Both the position numbers and the translations under genes were made by a program. Under the pieces are notes generated by a model. It searched no databases. It saw only the letters and a list, made by a program, of their open reading frames with translations, and had not been told where the DNA came from. This document shows, one piece after another, positions 35,553 through 47,319 of a stretch of 64,000 bases of DNA (position 1 is its first letter; the number at the start of each line of letters is the position of its first letter). The stretch comes from Bettongia penicillata ogilbyi (lineage: Eukaryota; Chordata; Mammalia; Diprotodontia; Potoroidae), in contig JAJHZJ010000252.1 in assembly GCA_023548195.1 (NCBI GenBank), positions 5,888,242-5,952,241 of the forward strand. The letters run 5' to 3'.

Positions 35553-35805
35553 GCAGCTAGGTGGCTGACTGACTCAGTGGACAGAGTGCCCAGCTTGTAG
35601 TCAGAAAAACCTGAGTCCAAACCCAACCTCAGACACTTCCTAACTGTGTGATCCTGGACAATTCACTTAACCATGTTTACTTCATTTTCCTCATAGGTAA
35701 AATGAGCTGGAGAAGGAAACAGTAGACTATTCCAGTATCTTTGCCAAGAAAATATCCCAGTTGAGGTCACAGAATTGGACACAACTGAAATGATTGAACC
35801 ACATT
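35553..35805 (+). mobile_element. Marsupial tRNA-derived SINE, full length
   Basis: GCAGCTAGGTGGCTGACTGACTCAGTGGACAGAGTGCCC, AACCTCAGACACTTCC, TAAAATGAGCTGGAGAAGG, GGACACAACTGAAATGATTGAAC. Confidence 0.85.
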
Positions 35806-35945
35806 TATACAACACTTTAAGGCTTGTGTATACCTTTATCTATGTCACTTAACTCACTAGGACTTATATTCCTTATGTACAAAATGAGTGGGTTGAGCAA
35901 GATGACCTTCGGTGTTCTCCTCCAGTTCTAAATCTATGATCCTCT
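35806..35945 (+). mobile_element. MIR 3' fragment
   Basis: TATACAACACTTTAAGGC ... GTACAAAATGAGTGGGTTGAGCAAGATGACC ... CCAGTTCTAAATCTATGATCC. Confidence 0.6.
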
Positions 35946-35999
35946 ATTATTACTCAGTCTGATCCCTAATACAATGTACAAGAATATTCATACAACATT

Positions 36000-37690
36000 C
36001 ATCCACCATTTATTGAATATTTACTATGTGCAAGATACTATGCCAGAAACTGAATAGTTCCCTCACTTCAACAGAAAGAAAAAAAAAACTGGAAAAAAAT
36101 AACGTTTGTTAACAAATAACTTCTAAGCATTTGAGATAGTAATTTCCCAACATTTTTCAATTCTTTAAATCTCCCAAGTCTATAATTCCAAGTTATTAAA
36201 CAAAATACCTGCATCAGCAAAGGGCTAGATTTTTTAGAAAAGCAAACCAATGCTTAACAAATACACACAAAACCCCAAACAAAAACTTGCTGAGCTGTTT
36301 CCTATTTGTGCTTTGCCAACGGCAAAGGTGGAATGATTTGCTTAGGCTATGAAAAGAAAGATGAGTGAATATAATGGCTGACACTGGATCTGTCAGAGAT
36401 CTCCTCAGGTCATGGGGATTATATTCCAGCCTTTAACCACAAAGTCAGTAGAAGATTCTTTTGCCCCAGTCGCTGCCTAGCCCAGTCTATACATTATCAG
36501 CAAGAATTAGAAAAATATATACAACCACACAAGAAAACTGCACAGTGGTTCTCATGACATTTCTCCACAAAATTACCATGCCCACTCTTCATCTTGGCAT
36601 GGAGACAAAGTTGGGTTTTCAAAGACGATGCCAAGGGATCACCTTTTGGCAAGTTACACCAAGCTAGACGAGCATTGAATATAGGCGTATTTCTTCTGTC
36701 CAAGAATCAGCCTAGAAAATTGTGGTAAGGCTTAGCACCGAAAGGTCAGTCATTAGATGTTGAATGTGATTGGTCCCAGCAACTCCAAGGAGGGAGAGGA
36801 GGTACAATCTGCATCAGCAAAAGGACTACCCATGTTGATGAAATGAGAGCTCATTCCAAGTAGTAAAATATCTCGTGCCATTAATGCTGGATGTCAGAAA
36901 GGTTATTGCTACGACTTGGAACTTATATGGTGAATAAAATTATAATTTATGGACTCAGACTTAAAAGAAAATCATTGTAGAGACCACTGAGTGACTAATG
37001 CAGTAGGAGAAAAAGCCATATTCTCTGATTTCCAGTACTTGTCAGTTCTCATATGGGATTTATAAGGAAGATTATTCGGAAGCACTCCACATGCCAACTT
37101 ACATGGAACAAAATTTATTTAGCTCAATGGCCAACAAGGCTCAGATGAAACTATAAAATACTATAAATCAGAATAGACAAATTCTTGAGGTACCCTGAGG
37201 CTATAAATGTAAATGAGATTAAATTGAAAAAGAACAATGAAGAGACAACTTTAAGAAACAGCAATTCTTTTTCCTTTCTAGCCTTATGTCAAATTCATGC
37301 CCATGTATGTATATGTTTATATACAAGTTGTGTATGACTTGGGCCTTTCTGGGTTACATGCATGTAGATATACATGTAAATGGGCTATCTGAGGGCTTTA
37401 TTCATTTCTGTATTGGTTTATGAGCTCCTGGGAGTACTTCTGCATTATCTGCATTTCTATGGGGAAAAATAAAGGTTTTACTACCTATTTGCATAGCTAC
37501 CGTGAGTGCCTGTACAGGAGATGGGACCCTGTAACCTACTTTACGGAAAACCTAGACATGAACCAGTTATATTTATATATGACAATTAAAATTGTTCCTG
37601 GAATAACTCTAGATGAGGACAATGAGCCTAAGAGAGAAAATGATGCTCTTGGGATTAGTCCTTAGGACCTCAGGATATTGTACAGAATTA
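36000..37690. other. No recognisable feature
   Basis: Non-repetitive-looking intron with a short TG/TA stretch near 37300. No exon or family match. Confidence 0.4.
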
Positions 37691-37830
37691 ATAAATGTCT
37701 GTGTTTGTTCATCTTTCTTTTCACCAATACAATGCAATATCTTTGAAGGCAAGAACCTTTTCATTTTTGTCTTTGAATTCCTTGTGTCTAGCAATATTCC
37801 TTTCACATAGTAGGTACTTAATAAAGAAAG
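37690..37830 (+). mobile_element. L2 3' end
   Basis: TCTTTGAAGGCAAGAACCTTTTCATTTTTGTCTTTGAATTCCTTGTGTCTAGC ... CACATAGTAGGTACTTAATAAAG. Confidence 0.75.
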
Positions 37831-37833
37831 GCA

Positions 37834-38155
37834 GCAATAAGAATTTATATAGCACCTACTAAGTGTTGGACACTGTGCTAAGAGTTCTACAAATATTATC
37901 TCTACATTTTTAATTCTACTACCTATTCCATTCCATATTCTACTATCTGCATTCTATTCTACAAACATTATCTTATTTGAGCCTCACAACAACCTTTCGA
38001 GGTAGAGGCTGCTATTACCTCTATTTTAGAGTTGAAGAAACTGAGGCATAGGGGTTAAATGACCAGTTAGTATGTGTCTGAGACGAGATTTGAACTCAAG
38101 CCTTCCTGACTCCATGTCCAGTGCTCTAACCATTGTATGACCACTGTATGACATA
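37834..38155 (-). mobile_element. MIR/CORE-SINE with an internal duplication
   Basis: TTATATAGCACCTACTAAGTGTTGGACACTGTGCTAAG, CTCACAACAACCTTTCGAGG, GATTTGAACTCAAGCCTTCCTGACTCC. The segment CTACAAATATTATCT recurs as CTACAAACATTATCT about 80 bp later, with a CTATTC-rich stretch between. Confidence 0.75.
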
Positions 38156-38159
38156 CTGA

Positions 38160-38730
38160 AAATGCTTGATAAGACTTGAATGAATGATTTTTCACAATCT
38201 GGTTTCCTGACAGAATGTTGAAAAAAACTCAATAGATTAGAAGCAAGGAGAAAGGTGTGTTCAAAGTAGCAAAAAATACAGCCAGACAATTAACAAGAAA
38301 AAGAACCCTCTAAAATGCTAACACAAGAATTCAAAAATCCCAGTAGACAGAGTTATGCACATCCTTATAGACTTCAAGGGAAAATTCATAGTAATGGTTC
38401 CGAGGTGCCAAGGAAAGGTTAAATTCTGTTCATGCTCTCTCTAAGAAGCAAATCAATTATGTTATACATTTTGGAAAGACTTTCATCATGAATGGTTAAA
38501 ATAAAACAAAATTTTAATGCTAAAAGTGGTAACCTGAAAGAGTTAGGTAGATATAATACCTATGAATAAATGAATTACTTGGGGTTGCCAAATAACGAGA
38601 ACTCACTATGTTAATCAATCATGTCTCCGTGATCATATTTTATTCCCTTCATCTATTACATCTTTTTTCCTCTCATTTCCCAAGATCCCAGGTCAAACTA
38701 TCTGTGTCTGCTGATTAAATTTCTTTAGTT
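38160..38730. other. No recognisable feature
   Basis: AT-rich intron; nothing identified. Confidence 0.4.
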
Positions 38731-38734
38731 CAAT

Positions 38735-38840
38735 TCAACAGGTATTTATCTAGCACTTAATCTGTGCAATGCACTGTTCTAGATGCTGAGAGGGCCAGGA
38801 TCTTGTCCTTGCCCTCAGGAAGTATCCAATCTAATAGAGC
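38735..38840 (-). mobile_element. L2 3' end
   Basis: CAACAGGTATTTATCTAGCACTTAATCTGTGCAATGCACTG ... CTTGTCCTTGCCCTCAGGAAGTATCCAATCTAATAG. Confidence 0.7.
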
Positions 38841-38864
38841 TCATGATATGTATTGTTATTCCAT

Positions 38865-39110
38865 TGTTTTTTAGTCATTTCTAACTCTTTGTGACCCCAG
38901 TTGGGGTTTTCCTGGCAAAGATGCTGGAGTGGTTTGCCATTTCTTCCTCCAGTTCATTTTACAGATGAGGAAAGTGAGACAAATAGGGTTAAGTAACTTG
39001 TCCAGGATCACATAGCCAGTAAGTGTCTGTGGCCGGATTTGAACTCAGGAAGATGAGTCTTCTTGACTTCAGGCACTATACTCTATCCACTATACCACCT
39101 AGTTGCTCAT
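38865..39110 (-). mobile_element. Marsupial SINE (THER/MAR-like), full length
   Basis: TTTTTTAGTCATTTCTAACTCTTTGTGACCCCAGTTGGGGTTTTCCTGGCAAAGATGCTGGAGTGG to ACTATACCACCTAGTTGCTC. Confidence 0.9.
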
Positions 39111-39119
39111 CATTATATG

Positions 39120-39930
39120 ACTATAAATAACTATATAGACTACATGTCAAGCAAGTAATTAACAACGTTATAAAAATGAAATTAACTATATGTTAATAAA
39201 CAGATAATTATTGGATGCTAATGTGAATGTCAACAGACTTACTTGTTTACAGTCATATCAGAGATTTGTACTGTAGAGCAAAGGTCAAAATCAACATCAG
39301 ATTAGATATACTAATATAAAGATGACAAGAAGATGCTACAGACAATTGCAATAGCTTCAATCTGACCTCAGACTAACTGTGAATACTGAATAATCAGAAA
39401 CAGAAAAAAGGCAACACATTTACCTTGATTATTACCATTTCTTGCAAAAATTTAACTTATGCAAAGTGATCACTATGCCAAAAAACCACCTAGAAACCAC
39501 ATTAGGCAAGAATCACAATCTCATTAACCGAGTAAATAGACATGGCAGTCAAGGGCAACACAGGTTTAACTACCAAGGTAATTTGTAAAATATTACAGAA
39601 AAGGATTGCTTAAAAAAAAAAAAAGCAGTACCACCTCATAAAATGGCAAAAGTCACAGAAGTGAAAATAGACTGCAGCAGATTCAGCAAATGACCTAATT
39701 GAACTATGTCATCTTAAGGACATTTGAAACTGAAATTAATAAGAGGACAACAAATGTACATCAACTGCCACAGATTTGTTGCCATTTCTATACTGAACTT
39801 TTTTCATCATCAGTTGACTGGAACCACCGTACCACACATGGATCCTGAGAGTGTCATCTTGGATTTGCTAAAAGGAAGTAGAAATGGTACATGAGAAGAT
39901 GAAATCAGGAGCAACAGGTATATAGAAGTA
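39120..39930. other. Unclassified; could include gag-proximal parts of the gypsy-like element
   Basis: No zinc-knuckle or capsid motif is recognisable. Its position just upstream of the pol remnant (separated by a MIR at 39935) is the only reason to suspect a link. Confidence 0.3.
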
Positions 39931-39934
39931 ACAA

Positions 39935-40195
39935 TGAAGGGAGGAAGGAAGGGAAAAAGCATTTATATCGTGGCTACTATGTGCCAGGTACCATACTAAG
40001 TGTTTTGTAAATATCTCACTTGAACCTCACAACAGTTCCGCAAGATAAGTGTCATTATTACATCCACTTTACAATTGAGAAAATTGAGGCAGAAGTAAAG
40101 GGACTTGAGTAGGGTCACACAGCTAGAAGTGTCTGAGACTGGGTTTGACTCCACATCCAGCACTCTATCCCCTGTACTGCCTAGCTGCCTCTGGA
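39935..40195 (-). mobile_element. MIR/CORE-SINE
   Basis: AGCATTTATATCGTGGCTACTATGTGCCAGGTACC, CCTCACAACAGTTCCGCAAGATAAG, GGGTCACACAGCTAGAAGTGTCTGAG, CTGCCTAGCTGCC. Confidence 0.85.
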
Positions 40196-40214
40196 AGACT
40201 TCCTCTGGTTAAAA

Positions 40215-40830
40215 ATGAAGATAGGGATGGCAGTGCCATCATGGACAATGAAAGCACAAGTAACCATTATGTTCCAAGCATTTTATGGTAGACATTTGAT
40301 AAAAAATACCTTTAGAACCTCTTCAATGAATTCACCTTGGTGGATCAGTGACAAAAACTACCTATACTTGGGTTACATGGAAGTTACCAAGAAATTTCCC
40401 ACAGAAGATGCTGGTGTCAACAAAGTAGCAGCCATTCTAGTTCTGGTGTCCAAATCTACAATCTATCAATAAAGTATCAGCACTCATTATAACTAATTCT
40501 ATTCTTGTCAAGATATTATTAAAAGACTAAAAACAAGCTGCAGTCCAATGTCTACATGCTTTGATCCTGGAAGAATATGAGAAAAGACTAATGAAGGTGT
40601 TAGATTGCCTAGAGAAAAATGGCCTTATGCTTTCTATTGACAACTTTTGCAGAGCTTCTGTCAAGTATATGATTCACATGGTATCATGAGTACCTATCTA
40701 GAGAAGATAGGCATGCTCATGATTTGAATGTAATCAAAAAACCTTCAAAATCTAAAGGCTCGGTAGGATTTAGTGGTTAGTATTGCAAAATTATTGCAAA
40801 CATGCTGCTCTTGCTAAATCATAAGCTGTC
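40215..40830 (+). mobile_element. Ty3/gypsy-like retrotransposon pol remnant (protease and RT/RNase H junction)
   Basis: Two blocks read as decayed Ty3/gypsy-type pol. At 40235-40440 an open stretch carries AQVTIMFQAFYGRHL followed by YLGYMEVTKKFP. This matches the layout of retropepsin-like proteases of vertebrate Ty3/gypsy elements, where the catalytic DTGS is followed by QVT..., then a flap region and a ...PYLGY-EV-type segment. The catalytic triplet itself is degraded by substitution and a 1-nt shift. At 40567-40690 LEEYEKRLMKVLDCLEKNGL...ASVKY resembles the RT connection region EEH...L..VL.RL...GL...VKYLGH. After a frame change, KKPSKSKGSVGFSG..YCKI at 40735-40800 resembles the LR.FLGF.GYYR.FI motif. 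Most of the RT core is missing between the blocks. It cannot code for protein. Gag, if present, is not recognisable upstream. No LTRs were identified. Confidence 0.65.
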
Positions 40831-40849
40831 CCTATGGGTATGACTTTAC

Positions 40850-41990
40850 CTTGGTAAGTATCTTCCTCCCTACCCCTCTGGTCAAGGCTAATTGCCAGAG
40901 TTCTGGCATCAGCCTCATTTCCTCAATGTCTGTCTCCTCCCATGGTATCAACTTACACTCACTTGAATCTCATCAGTCCACTTTGGTTTGTCACTCACTC
41001 TTATGTCACTTCTCATTTCTCCTCATTAGGTTTCTGCCATCCTTTAAGATCAGAGAGAATAGACTGTCCCTTTTCTAGGGCACACATGGACAGATTTTGA
41101 AGACTTCTGGGCCTGCAGAAAATTGGAGCATGGAATCCACTCCTTCTCCACTAAGGGCCCCCATCTGTTCTAGATGCCCATATGCGGTCTGCACTGGTTT
41201 CCATCCTGGAGTAACCTGACTCTAACAAACAAGTTTAGGCTCTCTTTTCTCTCACCCTCCAGCTGATTGTAACATCACTCCAGCACCCCAAGGATGATTT
41301 ATTTACTTACATTCTTTTCCAAAGTGAGGAACAGAAGGGTCCTCAGTGTACAGTATTATTCAGGTATGGGAAAGGTATTCATTTTCTGTTGAAAGCCTTA
41401 AAATAGGATTCAGTAATTTAATTCATAACTATGACTATATTATCCCATAAGTTTGAGACTTAAACCTCATCAGAACATAAAAGCATTTGAGGTGACTGTT
41501 GGATAGTTACATTTTGCCTTGGTTTTTTACTGTCTCTTCAATGTCCATGTCTACTGTGGGTACCTCTTGTTATAAGAGGTCACCTTCTATGCAGAAATTT
41601 CTCCTACCACTACTCAGTTCCACCTGCTGGACACAGAACCCCTAAGCCCCACCAAGTCACAAAGTTACCTCCAAGCCTTGACATCCAATTTGAGTTCATT
41701 ATTCAGTCACCTATACTCAAGAAAGAAACATAAAAAAGCAACTAAGGCTCTGAAATTTAGTCTCAGGCTCACCTACACAGAGTCACAGAGTTTGAGAAAA
41801 GAGTCAGCTCCTCTTCCTCCCCCAACTCTCAGGGTAGAGGAAAGACCACAAATTTAAAATAAATTATTAAATTTAAGATGTGTCATTTAAAAAATTTTTA
41901 AATGATGCCAGTTAAAAAAAAACATTAAAGGGTTAAAGAAAGTAGATTTGGGGTGGGGGAGATCTGAGTAACATTTTTAGGCCAAATAAA
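40850..41990. other. No firmly recognised feature
   Basis: Unclassified intron; the end at 41975-42005 (TTTGGGAACCTCTGTTCTAA) resembles a hAT terminus but has no partner. Confidence 0.35.
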
Positions 41991-41999
41991 TTTGGGAAC

Positions 42000-42560
42000 C
42001 TCTGTTCTAAACAAAGGAATGGTTTGATCAGACCTAAGTATTAGGGGAAGTGAAAAATAATCAGAGACTGGGACATGATGATTGAATAAGATAGAAAGAA
42101 ATAGAGGCAAGAACATTAGTTGGAAGGGATTTTTAAAGTAACGTAAGTAATGGGATCTGAATCAGGGAAGTGGTAATATAAATAGGAAGGAAGGAATAGA
42201 CCTTAAGTATTTTTGAGATATTAGCAACATTTTGCAACAGAATGGAGCGGGGAAGGCTAGGGAGAGAAAAGAAATCAAGGTTTCGGTAGAAATAGAGAAG
42301 CTGGGTTTGGGGATGCACATTTTGGGGTGAAGTTGATGAATTTTGTTTTGTATATGTGGAGTGATGTGTGCCAGATGTGTGCGAGTGGAGATACCCAGAT
42401 AAGAAATTCAAGATTGGAGCTCTGGGTCTTAAGGGATGAGGCTGGAGATGTAGATTAAGGAGTCATCTGGGCTTAGATAAAATGCCTTGCAAGGGAGAGG
42501 ATCTAGAAAGAGAAATCAAGAGTACCAAGGACAGAGCCTTGGAGGGCAGGCAACTTTAGG
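42000..42560 (-). mobile_element. L2, internal 3' region
   Basis: GAATGGTTTGATCAGACC, GGGTTTGGGGATGCACATTTTGGGG, TGGAGCTCTGGGTCTTAAGGGATGAGGCTGGAGATGTAGATT, GAGTCATCTGGGC and GACAGAGCCTTGG follow the antisense of L2 in order. Confidence 0.65.
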
Positions 42561-43224
42561 CAATCAGAACAATAAGAGGAACATTTCCGTTTGTGACGCC
42601 TCCATTCCCCTGAAACCAACACCACCAAAAAAAAAAAAAAATCCTTTTTCAGCATCTGTCTCTGTATAAGAATATGGTTGGCAAATGCATTACTTTGGGT
42701 AAATGGACTTTAATAGAGTCAGCTCAGGAGTCAGATATTTAGTAAATTGAGATGCTGGAAGGAAAAGGAACAAAGCTGAGGAATCAGAATAAGCTATAAG
42801 CCCTTGGGCATACTTTAGGTGTGATCAGCACTTACACAGTTGTTTCCTGACTCCCTCATTTACTAAGCATGGAAAGATGACTCAGAATTTTGCTGATATT
42901 TCTGTTATTATGAGAAAGGCTTAATGGTCTCCTAACTTCACTTTCTAACTCAGGCTTCCATATTCTTGACTCTCTGATTACCTCTACGGTAGCTTTACAA
43001 GTGATTTATTATCTTATTTACCTAAAACTTCATCATTCTATGAATCAATTGACATTTTTGGCACTTTTCTTTCCATTCAGTCTCTCTCCTTGGAAAATCT
43101 CATTCGTTTCCAAGGTTTCTTTTCATTTATTTGATACCTGATAAAATGCAAATTCTAAGAATTAGGACCACATCTTGGATATTTTGTAAGTGTTTGCCTT
43201 TCCATGGATACTTAATAAATAGTA

Positions 43225-43472
43225 AAAGGCTAAGGTGACTCAGTGGTTTGCATGCCAGTCCTGGAGTCAGGAAGACTCTCATCTTCCTAAGTTCAAATCT
43301 GACCTCAGACACTAGCTGCGTGACCCTGTCAGTTCACCCTGTTTGATACAGTTTCCTCATCTTTAAAAAGAGCTGGAGAAGGAAGTGGCAATGCACACTA
43401 GTGTCTCTGCCAAGAAAACACCAAGTGGGGTCATGAAGAATCAGACACAACTGAAAAACGACTCAAGAACAA
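43225..43472 (+). mobile_element. Marsupial tRNA-derived SINE, full length
   Basis: AAGGTGACTCAGTGGTTTGCATGCC, CAAATCTGACCTCAGACACTAGCTGCGTGACCC, AAAGAGCTGGAGAAGGAAGTGGC, GAATCAGACACAACTGAAAAACGACTC. A short L2-like tail precedes it at 43155-43223. Confidence 0.85.
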
Positions 43473-43479
43473 AAAGGTC

Positions 43480-45600
43480 AAAACAGGGAAGAAAAACTCA
43501 AGATGAGACGTCTGGTAAGGAGAAGAGGTACCTGATGCATACACAGATATGTTGGGGTTTTAAAAAAATATTTCTTCTTCGGTAACTGTAGCAAGGTTAT
43601 TGGGATCTACTATACTCACTTATAGGTCATCCTTCTGTAGGGGTGCTTACAAATTGCACGTCTTCTGCAGTTTAATTTTTTCTTATATTTTTCATCTTCC
43701 TAAGTGCTCAAAAGTTATATTTGGATATTTCTTCAGTAATTACTAAAATTTCAACATCTCTCAATCAATTAAGCTTAGAACTCACAGATCAAATGCTACT
43801 TTTTAAAAACTGGAAAAACTACCATTCCCACTAGTTGCTCATATCCCTCTACATTAAAACTTTTAAAATCCTAGGATTAAATAAGTACTAAAGTTACTGA
43901 ATATGCAATTTATTAAAAATGAAATCAATAGTAAGGATATAGAAAAATATTTACAAGTATTTAGCTGTGAGAAATATCACACTCAGAGTCACTTCCAACC
44001 ATCACTGTAACCTTGGATGGTTTCTTTTAACTTCTGGAAGCAAAACCCTATGCCATCCAGTTTATTTAAGACACCAGATAAAATCTCTTTGCAGGAGTTG
44101 TCTTCATTTTCTTCACAAGATGAAGGTTACAATAGTTTAATAAAGAAAGGCAATTCTTCTATCTTCTTTTTTTCTGTCTTCTTTAACTTATCTCTAGCCA
44201 GCCATGACAAGGAAACAATCTTTTCATTCTTTCTGGTCATCATTCCAAATAGTCTCTTTCCTTGCTTTTCTCATAAAATTCTCTTTATAAAGCTTTTTCA
44301 TAAAATAGCAGTTAAGAATTCTCCCAAGGAAGTTTTCATTCCTCTCCTTTCTTCTCCATAACTATAGAGTCTCATAGACCAAAGTAAACTCATACTCAAC
44401 CTACCTCCATAGTGATGACAATTTAAATTATTCCTCTCCAAGCTTCTCTATGTCTCAAAGAACAGTAAAAATGGCCATGGTATCCCTATGAGAGATATCT
44501 AAAACAAAGAGTTACACTTTGTTGGATTGGTGATCTCTTCAGTGTAAGTATATTCTCCAATCATGTGGATTATAACCTATTCATGCCTTCTCATCCTGAA
44601 CTACTTTTGTACACAAACCTTCCACCAAGAGGTCAACAAACGTGGCAAGGTGGGGAAGGCATTCCTCTACTCTTCTGATATTACATGGACACAGACGCTG
44701 AACTCATCGAATAAATACTGCCTTTTACTATAAATGTAGTGAATCAGAAGAGTCCTGACCAAATTGAGGAGCTCCTCCACTCAACCTGATCAGATTATTA
44801 GGGTCATTTCTAGACCCTGATCAAATTTAAGAACTTTCATAATCAAACCAGAACAGATTATATGGCCCTTCGGATCCTGTGAAGGAAACTTCTGAAGGAC
44901 ACTGGAAAGTAACGGTGATAAATCATTGTAACTGAGGGTCAGCCATTCCCCCTTTGGACCTAGAAAAGCAGCTAATCCTACTCTGGAGCTTTCAGTTCAC
45001 AGTTCTTCAGGGCTATGCTTTAACCTTCCCCCTTGCACCATATTCCAAAGTGCAGTAAAGGAAGGTGGATTTCTCTCTCTCATCCCCATCAGGAGTTACA
45101 ATGGTGACTTACAGTTGACATATAAAGACTTAGGGGCTGAGAAGGAAGCTCCAGGAAAGTTCCTCAAGGCAAATCTTAGAAAGGAAGGAAAAGTAGAATT
45201 TCCTAGGCAGTGTAATGCCATAATCTGGTCTTCTAGCAGAAAAGAGAACATTCCTATTTAGCGCCAGTTTCAAAAGGTAGATTTATGGATTTTTATGTTC
45301 TCAATTTGCATTGTGGGCAATGAGATTTCCTCATTCTTCCTATTACATGGAGAAGGAAGAAGAAATCTGCAAGGTTCCTGAAGTTCATCCTGCTTGGAGA
45401 GTAGGATGTTGGAGTTTACTCAGACAATGCAGATCCAATTCATTTGCTCACCAACCTCCAAAGCATGTTCATCTTCTGAGGATTTAACCACAGAATGATG
45501 CTTTAAATCTTAGGAATACTGCAGAGAATTCTGTGTGAAAGATTAATTTTCCATGTTTTTCTAAGATCATTGAACTTATCATTTCTTATAGCACAGTAGT
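43480..45600. other. Mostly unclassified intron
   Basis: No exon, RNA gene or named repeat recognised. A 114-codon frame at 44017-44361 (+) has no recognised domain and is Ser/Phe-rich from T-rich DNA. Confidence 0.35.
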
Positions 45601-45604
45601 ATTC

Positions 45605-45935
45605 CATCACAATCATATAACACAACATGTTTAACTCTAAAAAACATATGAAGAAAGATGTTATCTGCATCCAGAGAAAGAACTGATAAATAGTTGAATG
45701 TATAGAATAATTTTACATACATACACACACATATACACATATATATAAGCCCATTTTTGTCTCATGGTAGCCCATCTCTAGGAGAGAGGGAGGGAAGAAA
45801 AAAGAGATAATTTTATCTGACAACTTTATTATATTTTAAAAGGCATAGCAAGTTGCACATAATAGATTTACAGTTTCATGTGCAATCATCTCTTGTTATA
45901 CATTTATGACATACATTAAAAATAAAATAAAAATT
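45605..45935 (+). mobile_element. LINE-type 3' tail (family A, copy 3)
   Basis: Begins before GATGTTATCTGCATCCAGAGAAAGAACTGATAAATAG, then a CA/TA tract at 45715-45745, GGTAGCCCATCTCTAGGAG, TTTACAGTTTCATGTGCAATCATC and ATTAAAAATAAAATAAAA. Confidence 0.65.
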
Positions 45936-46114
45936 TTAAAAAAGAATAACTTACCAGCATGACAGAGGTAGGTTACCCTAACATTTACCTCAAGTACAAT
46001 TTCCTTCAAGAATTTGGGGAATAGGGCTTGAAACTGAAGGATTCACTGGTACTCAGTGCTTTTCTTATGTTCTCCATGGGGTCTTTTGTAGCATCTTATT
46101 CCTTTTCTTATGCA

Positions 46115-46350
46115 GCGGTAACTAGGTAGCAAAGCACGATGAATGGGATGCTTGTCATGGAGTCAAGAAGATCTGAGTTCAAATTCTGCCTCAGACACCA
46201 GTTGTGTAATCCTACCTGGGCAAGTCACTTAACCTTTGTTTACATCAGTTTCTTCCTCTGTAAAATGGTGATAATAATCACTTACCTCCAGGGTTTTGTG
46301 AGGATAAAAATGAGATAATATTTGTAAAGTGCTTTATAAATACTAGTTAT
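46115..46350 (+). mobile_element. tRNA-headed MIR SINE, first of two in tandem
   Basis: GGTAACTAGGTAGCAAAGCACGATGAATGGGATGC, GAGTTCAAATTCTGCCTCAGACACC, ATGGTGATAATAATCACTTACC, TTTGTAAAGTGCTTTATAAATACTAG. Confidence 0.8.
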
Positions 46351-46354
46351 TATT

Positions 46355-46600
46355 AGTGCAATGGGTAGAGTAACAGGCTTGAAGTAAGGAAGACCTGAGT
46401 TCAAATCCAGCCTCAGATGATTGCTAACTGTGACCTGGAATATGTCAATTAACCTCTGTCTGACTCAATTTCTTCATCTGTAAAATAATAGCACCTATCA
46501 ACCAGGGGTTGTTGTGAGTATCAAATGATCTCCAAACACTTTATTTCTAAAGTACCCTTGTAAACCTTAAAGTACTATATAAATGTGAATTATTGTGATT
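46355..46600 (+). mobile_element. tRNA-headed MIR SINE, second of two in tandem
   Basis: TGCAATGGGTAGAGTAACAGGCTTGAAG, TGAGTTCAAATCCAGCCTCAGATGATTGC, GTAAAATAATAGCACCTATC, ACCTTAAAGTACTATATAAATGTG. Confidence 0.8.
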
Positions 46601-46934
46601 TGGGGGTGAAATAGAGGTATTAGACCCAATAACCTTATTACATGTTAGTCATGTAGGATCTGGGGACCTTGCCTCTCCTATTTGATATTACCTAAACAGT
46701 TTTACTTCAGAGATTATCCTATATTCAGTCATATGGGGGTTAAAGAGACAAAGGAAAAGAAATTGACCCTTTGAGTCAAGCACCCAGAACAAGACTTGAG
46801 TCTATGAGTCATAGGTTGCATTAATATCAAGATGTACCATCTTGTATGTCCATCCACTGCAATTTCCTCTACTAAATGTCTACTCTGATTCTTTATCATA
46901 GCATACAATGACTCTATGTTCTCAAAGGCTATAT

Positions 46935-47310
46935 ATCACAAGAGCACAAGTTCTTACAGGTCCCCCATGCCTGAAATTCTCTCCTCCTTTTCTCCACCTC
47001 TGGGCATCCCTGACTTCCTCCAAGTTCCCACTGAAATCCCACTTTCCACCAGGTTTACAAGTCTTTCCTTAACCCTCTTAAGGCTAGTTCCTTCCTTCTA
47101 TCAATCATCTCCATTTTACTCGTATGTATCTTGTTTTGTACATAGTTGTATGGAAAATGTCTCCCCCATTAGATTGTGATTTCCCAGAGGAGAGGCTAGT
47201 TGGGTTTTGTTTGTTTCATTTGTTTGTTTTGGCTTCTCTTTGTATCCTCACTGCTAAGCACAGTGCCTGGCACATAGTAGGTACTTAATAAATACTTATA
47301 GAGTTGACTA
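46935..47310 (+). mobile_element. L2 3' end, about 375 bp
   Basis: CTGACTTCCTCCAAGTTCCCACTGAAATCCCAC, ATTAGATTGTGATTTCCCAGAGG, CTTTGTATCCTCACTGCTAAGCACAGTGCCTGGCACATAGTAGGTACTTAATAAATAC. Confidence 0.85.
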
Positions 47311-47319
47311 GACAAGCTG

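Noticed and set aside
44017..44361. 114-codon plus-strand frame
   Set aside because: Ser/Phe-rich product of T-rich DNA without a domain, promoter or splice context.
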